A stretch of DNA of 64,000 nucleotides from Gemmatimonadota bacterium (lineage in GTDB: Bacteria > Gemmatimonadota > Gemmatimonadetes > Longimicrobiales > Gaopeijiaceae). The notes beneath the pieces were generated by a model, which did no database searches, was not told the origin of the DNA, and saw only the letters and a program-made list of their open reading frames with translations. The translations under genes and the position numbers were made by a program. Positions 7,161 through 16,565 of this stretch are shown piece by piece. How positions within the stretch are numbered: the first letter of the stretch is position 1; the number at the start of each line of letters is the position of its first letter. The stretch lies in assembly GCA_041390105.1 (NCBI GenBank), contig JAWKQO010000001.1, forward strand, positions 1,552,001 through 1,616,000. Direction: 5' to 3'.

Positions 7161-8158
7161 GCAGCCCCTCTGCGCGCGTGCCCGAATACGCGCGGTTGGG
7201 TCGCCCGATTGATGAAGGGGACGAAGGCGTTCATCAACAGGATGGCGTACATCACGCCTTCCGGGAGTCCGCCCCAGATCCGGATCACCACCACCAATGC
7301 TCCGATCCCGAACCCGAAGATCCACGCCCCCCCGTTGGTCACCGGCGAGGTGACCATGTCGGTGGCCATGTAGACCGCGCCCAGAATCAGACCACCGCTG
7401 AACAACATGAACGGCGGGTCGGCATAGCGAGCGGCGTCGATTCCGTGCAGCACTGCGGAGAGCAGGCCCACCGTGATGAAGATGCTCAGCGGAATACGCC
7501 AGTTCAGGTAGTTCTTGAGCGCCAACCAGGCACCGCAGATCAGGATGACGAGGCCCGCGGTCTCCCCCAACGAGCCGCCGGTGTTGCCGATGGCCAGATC
7601 CAACAACTCGGTGCCTCGGCCCTCGAACTTGAGCGCTCCCAGTGGTGTCGCCTCGGTAAGCACGTCCGGAGCGCTGCCTGTGAAGAGCGGCCAGGCCAGA
7701 TTGGGGCCGCGCAGCGCCCACCAGGACTCCGGGCGCGCGGGCCAGGTGGTGATCGCGATGGGAAAGGCCGCCTGCAGGAAGGCCCGGCCCAGCAGCGCCG
7801 GATTGAACACGTTCTGGCCGAGCCCGCCGAAGATCAACTTGCCGAAGCCGATTCCGAAGACGCCGCCCAGGAACGCCATCCAGAGCGGCAGGCCCGGCGG
7901 GAGCGTGAGACCGAGCAGCAGCCCCGTGATGGCCGCGGAGCCGTCCGCCAGGCTACCGCCCTGGCCGAAGAGGCGCTCCGTGAGCACAGCTCCGCCGGTG
8001 GCGGCGCCGATGACCAGTACGGCGCTGGGCCCGAAGTACCAGATCGCCGTGGCCACGACGGGGACCAGGCTCCAGACCACCGACCACATGATGCGCGCGG
8101 TGGAGTCGGGCGCCTTCAGGTGGGGCGACGCCGTGAGCTCGAGGCGTACATCGCTCAT
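7157..8158 (-). CDS. rnfD: Rnf complex membrane flavoprotein subunit RnfD
   Basis: A 333-aa polytopic membrane protein starting SDVRLELTASPHLKAPDST, typical of RnfD/NqrB. About nine to ten hydrophobic segments; GQNVFNPALLGRAFL (about 114-128) and GAVYMATDMVTSPVTNGG are family signatures. The covalent FMN site is TEATPLGAL (T168-E-A-T171): the usual SGAT is TEAT here, but the acceptor Thr is kept. The start overlaps the rnfC stop (ATGA, 8155-8158). Together with RnfG, RnfA and RnfE it forms the ion-pumping membrane module. Confidence 0.94.
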   Translation of the reverse strand: MSDVRLELTASPHLKAPDSTARIMWSVVWSLVPVVATAIWYFGPSAVLVIGAATGGAVLTERLFGQGGSLADGSAAITGLLLGLTLPPGLPLWMAFLGGVFGIGFGKLIFGGLGQNVFNPALLGRAFLQAAFPIAITTWPARPESWWALRGPNLAWPLFTGSAPDVLTEATPLGALKFEGRGTELLDLAIGNTGGSLGETAGLVILICGAWLALKNYLNWRIPLSIFITVGLLSAVLHGIDAARYADPPFMLFSGGLILGAVYMATDMVTSPVTNGGAWIFGFGIGALVVVIRIWGGLPEGVMYAILLMNAFVPFINRATQPRVFGHARRGAA

Positions 8159-9483
8159 GCCGTCATCGCCTTTCGTTTCTTGAGCCCTGCCTTCCCCAGC
8201 GCGAACATCTGCGAGAGTGGGATGTTGGAGGGGCAGACGTACGAGCAGCACCCGCACAGCATGCAGTCCATCAGACTGGCCGCCTCCATCTCCTCATAGC
8301 GGGCGGCCTGGGCCAGCGAGCCCAGCAGCTGTGGGTTGAGAAAGACCGGACAGGCGTCCAGGCAGTGCCCGCAGCGGATACACGGGTAGGTCCGCTTGGG
8401 CTTCACTTCACGGTGGGTGAGGACCACGACTCCGGTGGTGCCTTTCAGCAGCGGCACGTCCAGGTCTGGCTGGGCGGTGCCCATCATCGGACCTCCGAAG
8501 ACGATCTCGGCCGCATCCTCGGTAAGGCCACCGCATTGGTCCAGCAGGTCGCGGAGCTTGGTGCCCACCGGCACGATCAGGTTGTGGGGCTCGACCACAC
8601 CGGGCCCCGTGACCGTGACCACCCGCTCGATGAGCGGAAGCCCGGTCTCGAACACTTCGGCGATAGCCGCGATCGAGCCGACGTTCTGTACGACGGTGCC
8701 CACATGAGCGGGCAGTTTCCCGGAGGGGACCTCGAGTCCGATGACCGTCTTGATGAGCATCTTCTCCGCGCCCTGCGGATACTTCACCGTCAGCGGCAAC
8801 ACCTCGACCGGGAGATCGGGGGGCGCCGTGGCCCGCAGCCGCTCGATGGCGTCCGGCTTGTTGTTCTCCACACCGATGACGGCGCGCGGTGCGCCGAGTG
8901 TGTGTAGCATCACCCGCACGCCGAAGTGTACCCGCTCGGGATACTCGACCATGGTGCGATGATCGGTGGTCAGGTACGGCTCGCACTCCGCTCCGTTGAC
9001 CAGGAGCAGCTCCACCTTCACTCCATCGGGAGGCAGGAGCTTCACGTGCGTGGGAAAGGCTGCACCGCCCAGGCCCACCACTCCGGCCTGCTGTACGGCC
9101 TTCACCACTTCCTGCGGCGTCAGGCCTTCCCAGTGGGGAACGAGACGGGGGCGGGGAATCTGCGGCGAGAAGGGCTCGGCCCGGATGCGCACGGCCGTGT
9201 CGACGCTTCCGTCCGGGTGCGGCCACCACCCGACGTCCACGACGGTCCCGGCCACCGACGCGTGGATCGGAACCGAGATGAACCCGTCCGCCTCGGCGAT
9301 CTTGTCGCCGCGCTCGACCCGGTCTCCCTTCTGGACCAGTGGGCGGGCCGGCCGGCCGGCATGCTGGCGGAGCGGTAGGATCACCTCTTCCGGGAAGCGC
9401 AGCCGCCGGACCGGGAGTGCCTCGGTCAGCGACTTGGAGTCGGGCGGGTGTACGCCATGCCGGAAGCTCCAGCGTCCGAACAC
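8155..9483 (-). CDS. rnfC: Rnf complex NADH-binding iron-sulfur subunit RnfC
   Basis: A 442-aa cytoplasmic subunit that exchanges electrons with NAD(H). The N-terminal barrel-sandwich part is followed by the flavin/NADH Rossmann region (VGLGGAAFPTHVKL, about 140-155, and LLVNGAECEPYLTTDHRTM). Two ferredoxin motifs, CIRCGHCLDACP and CMLCGCCSYVCP, near residues 370 and 410 bind two [4Fe-4S] clusters. Length is close to bacterial RnfC without the long Ala-rich repeat tail of E. coli RsxC. The gene begins 69 bases downstream of nifJ. Confidence 0.95.
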   Translation of the reverse strand: MFGRWSFRHGVHPPDSKSLTEALPVRRLRFPEEVILPLRQHAGRPARPLVQKGDRVERGDKIAEADGFISVPIHASVAGTVVDVGWWPHPDGSVDTAVRIRAEPFSPQIPRPRLVPHWEGLTPQEVVKAVQQAGVVGLGGAAFPTHVKLLPPDGVKVELLLVNGAECEPYLTTDHRTMVEYPERVHFGVRVMLHTLGAPRAVIGVENNKPDAIERLRATAPPDLPVEVLPLTVKYPQGAEKMLIKTVIGLEVPSGKLPAHVGTVVQNVGSIAAIAEVFETGLPLIERVVTVTGPGVVEPHNLIVPVGTKLRDLLDQCGGLTEDAAEIVFGGPMMGTAQPDLDVPLLKGTTGVVVLTHREVKPKRTYPCIRCGHCLDACPVFLNPQLLGSLAQAARYEEMEAASLMDCMLCGCCSYVCPSNIPLSQMFALGKAGLKKRKAMTA

Positions 9484-9552
9484 GTCAGCGCTCCCTTCCC
9501 CGGGAAGAGCCCGAAGCGCTCAACGCGTGTCCGCTCCTGCGCTGCGTGCACC

Positions 9553-12500
9553 TCACTGGAAGGGCTCCGCCCGCACGCGCCACTTGTCGAGGTCCGGTTC
9601 GTTGGGGTCGAGCGGGGTACCGGGATGGATGATGCCAGCCGGACACTGCTCGGCCGCACGCACCAACTCGGCGAACGTCCCCGCCTTGGCGTCCTTGATG
9701 TAGGCCTGCTTGGAGTCGTCGTATCCGAACATCCGTTTGTTGATGTTGATGCATTCGTTGCAGCTCGTGCACAGCGCCGTCTCGATGTAGGGGCCCATCA
9801 CGAGCTCGTCGTCGTCCTCCTCCGCGGGCGCGCTCTCGGCGACGGGAGGTGGTGCGACCTGCGCTGCTGCGGCCGAAGCCGCCGGCGGGGAAACGGGGTC
9901 GGGCTGGGGCGCGACCACGGACGGGGGAGCCCCCGCCGCAGACACGCTAGGCACAGGAGATCCCAGCTCCTCGATGGCCACCGCCCCCACCGGCGGAGAA
10001 TCCTTTGCAGCATCCAGCAACTCGGCGACCGTGCGATCCGGTCCACCCGCGAGCAGGCCTTCCGCCAGACGCCGCGCCACCACGGCCGGATAGCTGGCTT
10101 TCAGCTCGGCCAGGCGCGCTTCATACTCGTGCTTGAGCGCGCTCAGGCGCGCCTCGAACTCGACTTCGGTCTCACGGGCCAGCCCCTGACGCACCCGGGA
10201 AGACACCTCGAGTCCAGCCAGCTCCTTCAACTGGTGCCAGAAGCGCAGGCGGTCGTCCGCCAGGTCCACCATCTCGGCGGTGGTTGCCGTGCGCTCGAGC
10301 CCGCCGTCCTGCCCCAGCGTGTAGATGAAGGGGACCTTCCCCACACGGTCGTCGGGCTCCAGTGCCACCAGCTCCGCGAACGACACGAGCTCCGGTCGGT
10401 CCCACTCGTCCTTCTTCAGGGGCCGGAAGTGCTTCTTGAACCTTCCCTCGGTCGCCGCCCAGTCGGCAATGGTCAGTGGAAGCTCCTGCGAGCGTTCCTC
10501 GCCGTCCTGGCTGTAGCGCAGCGTATAGGTGGGCCACACGTCTTCGACGGAAGGGTTGCCGTCCAGGTTCAGGCACTCGGCCACCGTGGGGCCTTCGTCC
10601 GGATCGTAGACGAGGAAAGGAAACGCACGGCTCTCCAGCGCCAGGCGCGCCGAATGGGGAGCCCATTCGTCCGCCACGCCGTGCTCCACGGGACAAGGCG
10701 TATAGATGTTGAAGACCGCCGGGCGACGGCTGTTGAGGCCCTTGAGCAGGCCCTGCATCATGTGGGACGGTGCCGCCTGTGAGGTCTGCAGCACGTAGGC
10801 GCCTCGATGCGCCAGGGCGATCAGCGACAACTCCTTGCGGGTCTCGGTCTTTCCATGCTGCGCCTTGCCGAAGCCGGCCATGTCCGCCACCTGGCCGGTG
10901 AAGCCGCTCGTGCAGGACTGCCCGCCGGTGTTCGAATACACCTGCGTGTCCAGCACCACCACGCGGATCGGCTTTCCGGACGCCAGCAGGCGGGAAAGGT
11001 TCTGGAAGCCGATATCCAGCATGGCACCGTCACCGCCCATGGCCAGGACCGGCGGGCAGAGGTGGAACTCCTCGTCACTGAACTCCTTCCACGAGAACGC
11101 TTCGAAGAAGAGCTCGTCGCGCTCGGGCGCGTAGTCGTCCCCGATCAGAAGCTCGGCGCGTCGCACGTCGACGAAGTTGTCCGCCATCTTCCGCATCTGT
11201 CCCTCGAAGATCCCGATGGCGATCGAGGGCGCGTCCTGGAAGAGGTGGTTCACCCAGGGGAAGGGATAGGGGTTGTAGGGGTAGGTGCTTCCCCACACGG
11301 ACGAGCACCCCGTCGAGTTGCTGATCCCCATGTGGGCTCGCCCACGTCCCCCGGGTCCTTCCACATAGCGCCAGCGCAGGTCTCTGAGCCGGTCGCGCGT
11401 GCGCAGGAGCAGCGCCAGTCGCTCCCTGTGTTCGGGGGTCGCCTGCACGGCCAGGGCGCCACTCGCGGCGGCCGGATCGTCGAGATCGGCGTCGGCTGCC
11501 ACCAGCGTCCGCGCCTTCTCTTCCAGTCCGGCCACCAGCCCATCCAGGCGCCTCACGAACGCCTCGGCCCGCGGCTGCATCAGGCCCTCGATGGTAGAGA
11601 CCAGAATGTGGACGGCGGTCTTCTCACCACAGCCCATGCAGGCCCCGTCTCCCCCCGCCATCGACCGATAGTTCTTCTTCTTCAACAGCAGCGTGGGAAG
11701 CACGCCGATGCCCTGCTCCACGTTGCGGACGTTGATGTAGCGATCGTCCGTGTCGGGGAGGTTCTCCCACAGATCCCAGTTGCGACGCAGCCGCTCCACG
11801 ATGGCCTCGTCCTGGCGGACGGTGACCAACGCGCCTTCTGGGCACACGTCCACGCAGATGTTGCAGCCTTTACAGGCCTCTGGGTTCACGGTGATGGAGA
11901 GCAGCCCCCCAGTGCCCTTCTCCTTCTTCTCGGGGAGGTCGTAGAAGGGGGCCGTGCGCGCGAAGGGGAAGTCGGCGACGACTCCGTACACGGCCGCCCA
12001 CTCTTCATCGAGCGCCTTTCTGCGCTCCGGATCCCACTTGAGCTTCCCGGCCACGTTCTCGTAGGCCGCCGACACGGCGTCGGCGAACGAGCGGAATCCG
12101 ACGCCCTGCAGGATCTTGCGCGACTCCTTGGCCAGATGCGGCGTGAGCGGCTTCAGGCGATTGAGGGGCTTCCCGTTGGCCGCCGTGCGGATGGCCGCCT
12201 CCAACGCGTCCTCTACCGAGGTGACCAGCCCGGGAATGGCGGCGTCCGGACACTGCATCCAGCACTGGCTGCACCCCGTGCACTTGTCCGCGACGAAGTC
12301 GGGGACCTCGAAGCGGATGTTGGTCATGTCACGCACGGTGCTGGTCGCGGCCGGGATGGCGCTGTGCGCGGCGAAGGGATCCGCGATCACATCCTTGCCC
12401 GTGGTGGCGCAGTAGGCACACACCTGCTCCCAGAAACGCCCCGGGTTGCCGATGCCGGGCTTGGCCCCCGGAACGTCCAGGAGCGAGGGCAGCCCTGGCA

Positions 12501-14658
12501 GCGGATGCGCGCCCGGCTCGTCCTCTCCCACCGCTGCATGCGGCACGTCCCGTAGCTCGTCGAAGCCCCGACGGATCACGCGCAGATTGTCGTCGACCAC
12601 GCGCTGACCCAGCTTTCCGAACTTCTTCTCGATCTGCTCGCGGATCCCGGCGAACAGTGCCTCTTCGCCCAGCCCTTCGCGCTCGGCCAAGGGAGACACG
12701 CGGAAGAAGGCACCCATGAAGGCGACGCCCTGCATGCGGTAGCGCAGCTCCGGATCGGTGGCCTCCTCGGAGGCGATCTTGAAGGCGTCCAGAGCGTAGA
12801 CCTTGATCCCCTTCGATACGATCGTGCGCTGCGCCTGAGCGGGCAGCGATGCCCACACGTCCGAGGCGGGCAGGTCGCTCTGGATGACGAACGCGCCGCC
12901 GGCATTGAGCCCGGCGAGTGGATCCGTGCTCCGGAACACATTGGGGTCGGGAGAGAGCACCACGTCGACGTGCTTGAGCTCTGCGTTGATGCGGATGGGC
13001 TCTCGCGCGAGCACGGCGTAGAAGTTGGTGGGCTGTCCCTTCTTCTCGGAGCCGTACTTGGGGTTGGCCTTCACGTGCAGCCCAGCCAGCTCGAAGGCCG
13101 TGAGCGCGAGGTTCTTCCCCATCGTGATCGCGCCCCACCCGCCCACGGAGTGGATGCGGATGGCGATCGAGTCCTCAGGCAGGAGATCGATGTCTCCGGC
13201 CGCCGGCAGAGCCAGGCGCTCGAGGTCGGGATAGGCATCCAGCAACTCCTGTTGCCAGATCTGCAGCTTGGGGGCTCTCGTCTCCCGATCGATGAAGTCG
13301 ATCCCCAGATAGTAGTGACGGCGGCCCGCGCCGCCTTCCAGCATGTTGTCCACCGCCGCGACCAGGTCGCCGGGCTGGAGGTCGCGGCTGCCGAACCCGA
13401 AGCCGGCGGCATGGAAGTCGGGCATCTCCTCAGGTCGGAGAGACGCGACGCCCGCGTGCGGCACCGCGCCGTTGCGGGCCCGTCCATTCTCCAGTGCCTG
13501 GGCCATGGCGGCGCGGATCTCTCTCAGCAGCGGCGGATCGACCGCCAGGGGCTGGTCCACGCGCTCGAGGACGGTCACCGCCTTCTTGCCCTTCAGCAGC
13601 GCGCTGACCCGGTCGGCCGGGAAGGGTCGGAACATGGCGAGGTTAAGCACCCCGACCTTGAGGCCACGCGTGCGGCGCAGATGATCCGCTACGGCTTCGG
13701 CGTTCCACACCACCGAGCCCTGGCCGGCCAGCACGTACTCCGCGTCGTCGAGCAGGTAGCCGCTGGCTCGGGCATACTCACGGCCGGTCAGCGCGGCATA
13801 CTCCGCCATGGCCTGGTCGCTCAGCGCAGCGACATGGTCGAAGTAGAACGGTCGCTGGGCCGCTACGCCCTGCGCGTAGCTCTCCTGGTTCTGGACCACC
13901 CCGAACATGGCGGGATAGTCGAAGTCGAAGAGCTCGGGGATGCGGCGCCGCGTGGGGCCGTACACGAGACGTTGAGCGGGCGTGGGAGAATCGATGATGT
14001 CGCCGGGATCCCCCAGGTAGGTCTTGACCAACGCACGCTCGGGTTGCAGGAAAGACTCGATGACGTGGCTGGTCAGGAATCCATCCTGGGCCGAGATCCC
14101 GGGCGTCAGCGAAAGCTCGGCGATACGGTGGGCGATCAGCGTGAGGTCCGCCGCCTCCTGCACGTTCTTGGCAAAGAGCTGGAAGAAGCCGCTGTCGTCC
14201 ACGGCGTGATAGTCGTCGTGTCCGGCGTGTACGTTGAGCGCCTGCTTGGTCATGGCGCGAGCGGCCACGTTCAGCACGTAGGTCAACCGCTTGCCCGCCG
14301 CGGCGTAGAGTGACTCGTGCATGTAGGCGATGCCCTGGCCACTGGAAAAGTTTGTGGCACGCAGGCCCATCATGCTCATGCCTGCCGTCACGGCTGCGGC
14401 CGCGTGCTCGCCCTCCGGCTCGAAGAACAGCAGGCGCCGGCCGTTGACGTTGGTCTGCCCGGCCGCGACGGCCTGAGCCCATCCCTCGCCCATCTGCGTC
14501 GACGGCGTGATGGGATACGCGCCGGCGGCCTCGCTGGCGGCGGTCTCCATCGCCACCACTGCGGTGCTACCGTCGGTCGCCTCCAGCTCCCCCGGGAAGC
14601 GGGGCGCGGCGTCCATGGGGGTGGATGCGGGCTTCTTCTTCCTGAACGGCTCGATCAT
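9553..14658 (-). CDS. nifJ: giant pyruvate:ferredoxin (flavodoxin) oxidoreductase with C-terminal ferredoxin-like domain
   Basis: A single 1701-aa frame, about 500 aa longer than usual PFOR. Domain order: alpha/PP domain (AGAYPITPSTQMGE near residue 45), gamma domain (GGWGAITMGKNLALTAFELAG, about 505-525), a two-[4Fe-4S] domain (C793/796/799/803 and C929/932/935/939), and the TPP domain with ACMGCGEK (C1007) and GGDGAMLDIGFQN (about 1208-1220). A helical insertion of about 90 residues separates CMGCGEK from ISNSTGCSSVWGSTYPYN. After the PFOR core come a helical, coiled-coil-like stretch (about 1450-1545), an Ala/Pro linker, and a ferredoxin-like domain with C1630, C1633, C1636 and C1672. It decarboxylates pyruvate or another 2-oxoacid to acyl-CoA, reducing ferredoxin. 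The start overlaps the rnfB stop by four bases. Confidence 0.92.
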   Translation of the reverse strand: MIEPFRKKKPASTPMDAAPRFPGELEATDGSTAVVAMETAASEAAGAYPITPSTQMGEGWAQAVAAGQTNVNGRRLLFFEPEGEHAAAAVTAGMSMMGLRATNFSSGQGIAYMHESLYAAAGKRLTYVLNVAARAMTKQALNVHAGHDDYHAVDDSGFFQLFAKNVQEAADLTLIAHRIAELSLTPGISAQDGFLTSHVIESFLQPERALVKTYLGDPGDIIDSPTPAQRLVYGPTRRRIPELFDFDYPAMFGVVQNQESYAQGVAAQRPFYFDHVAALSDQAMAEYAALTGREYARASGYLLDDAEYVLAGQGSVVWNAEAVADHLRRTRGLKVGVLNLAMFRPFPADRVSALLKGKKAVTVLERVDQPLAVDPPLLREIRAAMAQALENGRARNGAVPHAGVASLRPEEMPDFHAAGFGFGSRDLQPGDLVAAVDNMLEGGAGRRHYYLGIDFIDRETRAPKLQIWQQELLDAYPDLERLALPAAGDIDLLPEDSIAIRIHSVGGWGAITMGKNLALTAFELAGLHVKANPKYGSEKKGQPTNFYAVLAREPIRINAELKHVDVVLSPDPNVFRSTDPLAGLNAGGAFVIQSDLPASDVWASLPAQAQRTIVSKGIKVYALDAFKIASEEATDPELRYRMQGVAFMGAFFRVSPLAEREGLGEEALFAGIREQIEKKFGKLGQRVVDDNLRVIRRGFDELRDVPHAAVGEDEPGAHPLPGLPSLLDVPGAKPGIGNPGRFWEQVCAYCATTGKDVIADPFAAHSAIPAATSTVRDMTNIRFEVPDFVADKCTGCSQCWMQCPDAAIPGLVTSVEDALEAAIRTAANGKPLNRLKPLTPHLAKESRKILQGVGFRSFADAVSAAYENVAGKLKWDPERRKALDEEWAAVYGVVADFPFARTAPFYDLPEKKEKGTGGLLSITVNPEACKGCNICVDVCPEGALVTVRQDEAIVERLRRNWDLWENLPDTDDRYINVRNVEQGIGVLPTLLLKKKNYRSMAGGDGACMGCGEKTAVHILVSTIEGLMQPRAEAFVRRLDGLVAGLEEKARTLVAADADLDDPAAASGALAVQATPEHRERLALLLRTRDRLRDLRWRYVEGPGGRGRAHMGISNSTGCSSVWGSTYPYNPYPFPWVNHLFQDAPSIAIGIFEGQMRKMADNFVDVRRAELLIGDDYAPERDELFFEAFSWKEFSDEEFHLCPPVLAMGGDGAMLDIGFQNLSRLLASGKPIRVVVLDTQVYSNTGGQSCTSGFTGQVADMAGFGKAQHGKTETRKELSLIALAHRGAYVLQTSQAAPSHMMQGLLKGLNSRRPAVFNIYTPCPVEHGVADEWAPHSARLALESRAFPFLVYDPDEGPTVAECLNLDGNPSVEDVWPTYTLRYSQDGEERSQELPLTIADWAATEGRFKKHFRPLKKDEWDRPELVSFAELVALEPDDRVGKVPFIYTLGQDGGLERTATTAEMVDLADDRLRFWHQLKELAGLEVSSRVRQGLARETEVEFEARLSALKHEYEARLAELKASYPAVVARRLAEGLLAGGPDRTVAELLDAAKDSPPVGAVAIEELGSPVPSVSAAGAPPSVVAPQPDPVSPPAASAAAAQVAPPPVAESAPAEEDDDELVMGPYIETALCTSCNECININKRMFGYDDSKQAYIKDAKAGTFAELVRAAEQCPAGIIHPGTPLDPNEPDLDKWRVRAEPFQ

Positions 14659-15509
14659 GCGACCGCCTCACCGATTCGCGGTTCCACACCAGGAAAGTTT
14701 TGGCCACCCACCACCCAGGCGATAGCACCGGTCGGGCAGCGGGCCGTAGCGTCGGGATTGGCCTTCTCGACAGCAGCGTCGTCGATCACCGCCAGGCCAG
14801 AGCGGATCTCGATCAGCCCGGGCGCGGCGTCCTGGACGCAGCGCCCGCAGGCATTGCAGGCGACGGAGCAGACGTTGGTGGCCGCGTCTCCTTCGAGCAG
14901 GTTCCTGCACTGCACGATGAGATGCTGCTCCAGGGGCATGAGCACGAAGAGGTCGAGCGGGCAGGCCACCACGCAATCGTTGCAGGCTGTACAGAGATCG
15001 GGGTCGACCACCGGAAGATCGAACGCGCTCATGGTGATCGCATCGAAATCGCAGGCGACCGCGCAATCCCCGAGGCCGATGCAGCCCCAGGCGCATGCCT
15101 TTCCTCCCCCGGTCACGGCGCGCGCAGCGGCGCAGCTGGCGATCCCGAAGTAGTCGGCCTTGCGGCGGGCGACGTCGGACCCTCCCGCGCACAGCAGCCG
15201 CGCCACACGCCGATCCGCCTGTCCGGCTTCCACGCCCAGCAGCGCGGCCACGTCGTCCACCTCGGACTCACCCATCACGGTACACCCTGCCGGAGCGACC
15301 GCACCCGTCACCAACCCTTCGGCGAACGCGCGGCAGCCGGCGAATCCACAGGCTCCGCAATTCGCGCCTGGCAGCAGCTCGGCGAGTGCATCGACCCGAG
15401 GGTCTTCCCATACGCGCAGCTTCTTGTGCGCCAGCGCGATGAGCGTGCCGAACGTCAGGCCGACCCCACCGAGAATGGCCACGGACTCCAGCACGAGGGC
15501 GCCGTCCAT
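14655..15509 (-). CDS. rnfB: Rnf complex ferredoxin-accepting subunit RnfB
   Basis: A 284-aa iron-sulfur protein that takes electrons from ferredoxin. An N-terminal membrane helix (about residues 5-28) is followed by the Fe-S domain ANCGACGFAGCRAFAEGL...C, which binds one [4Fe-4S] cluster. Then come clustered Cys motifs: CAWGCIGLGDCAVAC, CTACNDCVVACP and CNACGRCVQ, the two latter of ferredoxin type. The gene is detached from rnfCDGEA by the intervening nifJ, unlike the usual rnfCDGEAB order. This placement next to the oxidoreductase genes fits its role as the ferredoxin entry point. It lies 3 bases downstream of the unknown gene at 15513-16565. Confidence 0.93.
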   Translation of the reverse strand: MDGALVLESVAILGGVGLTFGTLIALAHKKLRVWEDPRVDALAELLPGANCGACGFAGCRAFAEGLVTGAVAPAGCTVMGESEVDDVAALLGVEAGQADRRVARLLCAGGSDVARRKADYFGIASCAAARAVTGGGKACAWGCIGLGDCAVACDFDAITMSAFDLPVVDPDLCTACNDCVVACPLDLFVLMPLEQHLIVQCRNLLEGDAATNVCSVACNACGRCVQDAAPGLIEIRSGLAVIDDAAVEKANPDATARCPTGAIAWVVGGQNFPGVEPRIGEAVA

Positions 15510-15512
15510 CGA

Positions 15513-16565
15513 CTACTGCCCCGCCGCCAGTCCCGCCTGCGCCAACAACCAGCCCGCCAGGCGGTCCACGGGTTCCGCCGACTGCGGCTTCGCTCCCACG
15601 AATCCCGGCTCCGGCGTCGGGGCCGCGGACGGCACCGCACCGGCAGGGGCGGCCTCCACGGCGGTCCGTGCCGGGGAGGCGATCAACAGCTCGCGCAGAT
15701 GTTCGAGATCGTTCGCCTCGCGAGCGGCGGCCACGCGGCCCAGCGACCGCCCCGTCCCCTTCTCCGGAAGGGACTGCATCTCGATGCGGGCGGAGAACGA
15801 ACCGCCACCAGGGCGATGGACGAAGCGCGCACATTCGGAGGGCAGCCATGCGGCGATGCCGGCGGCCGGTGCGTGCGTCATCTCCAGGAACGCCTCGGCC
15901 TGGTCGGCCTGAACCACCCACAGTCCCGGGGTGAGCAAACGGGCCAGGGGTGCCACCGGCGCCGGACCAGAGGTGATCAGCACGATCTTCTGGTTTCCTT
16001 CCAGCAGATCGGCGAGCCCGGCGGCACTCAGATCACGGCCACCGACCTCGACGACCAGCGGAGGAGCGAGCTCGCGCTCGGCCGGGTTCCAGCGCCACGG
16101 CGAAAACGCATCGCGTGGGTCATCCAGCGCGGTGCTGGGCACCCCGTTCCAGACGAAGCGCAGCGACCGGGCGACACCAAACGCTCGACCGGCCTCCGCC
16201 AGCGCGTCCGTCACCGCGGTGCGCAGGTCCCCACCCGGAGCCACGCGTGCGACGAACAGGTCGTCACCCCGCGCACGCAGCTCACCGAGCGTGGCCATGG
16301 CCTGCTCGACGACGTGCAGCGTCTCCACGTCCACGCTCGCCTTGGGCGCAATGAGCGTCGAGAAGCGGGCGGGGTCGATGCGGGACATTGCGAAACGGCC
16401 GAGCTCGGCGCCCAGACGCGCGTCGGCCTCTTCCGGCCCGCCTCGGTGGGCATCCAGGAAACCACGCAGCTCCTCGATGGTCGCGGCCAACGCGGTTTCG
16501 AAGCGCTCGATCGAAGGGGCGAGCGCCCGCAGGGCCTCCTGGGTCCGATCCGGTTCAGACGGCAT
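15513..16565 (-). CDS. unrecognised 350-aa protein between korB and rnfB
   Basis: Starts at the ATG at 16563-16565, overlapping the end of korB by 11 bases, and ends 3 bases before rnfB. No signal peptide, no membrane helix, and only one Cys in the visible sequence, so it is not an iron-sulfur protein. The N-terminal 60 residues are helical (RTQEALRALAPSIERFETAL); the middle (about 80-270) looks alpha/beta, with a KIVLITSGPAPVAPLARLL strand-turn-helix; the C-terminus is an Ala/Pro linker followed by a short helix DRLAGWLLAQAGLAAG. I do not recognise the family. Its fixed place inside the Kor/Rnf operon suggests an accessory or assembly role. Confidence 0.7.
   Translation of the reverse strand: MPSEPDRTQEALRALAPSIERFETALAATIEELRGFLDAHRGGPEEADARLGAELGRFAMSRIDPARFSTLIAPKASVDVETLHVVEQAMATLGELRARGDDLFVARVAPGGDLRTAVTDALAEAGRAFGVARSLRFVWNGVPSTALDDPRDAFSPWRWNPAERELAPPLVVEVGGRDLSAAGLADLLEGNQKIVLITSGPAPVAPLARLLTPGLWVVQADQAEAFLEMTHAPAAGIAAWLPSECARFVHRPGGGSFSARIEMQSLPEKGTGRSLGRVAAAREANDLEHLRELLIASPARTAVEAAPAGAVPSAAPTPEPGFVGAKPQSAEPVDRLAGWLLAQAGLAAGQ

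Noticed and set aside
9553..14658. nifJ tail as a separate gene fused by a frame error
   Set aside because: The frame is continuous from core to tail with an Ala/Pro linker, and no ribosome binding site or start precedes the ferredoxin-like part.
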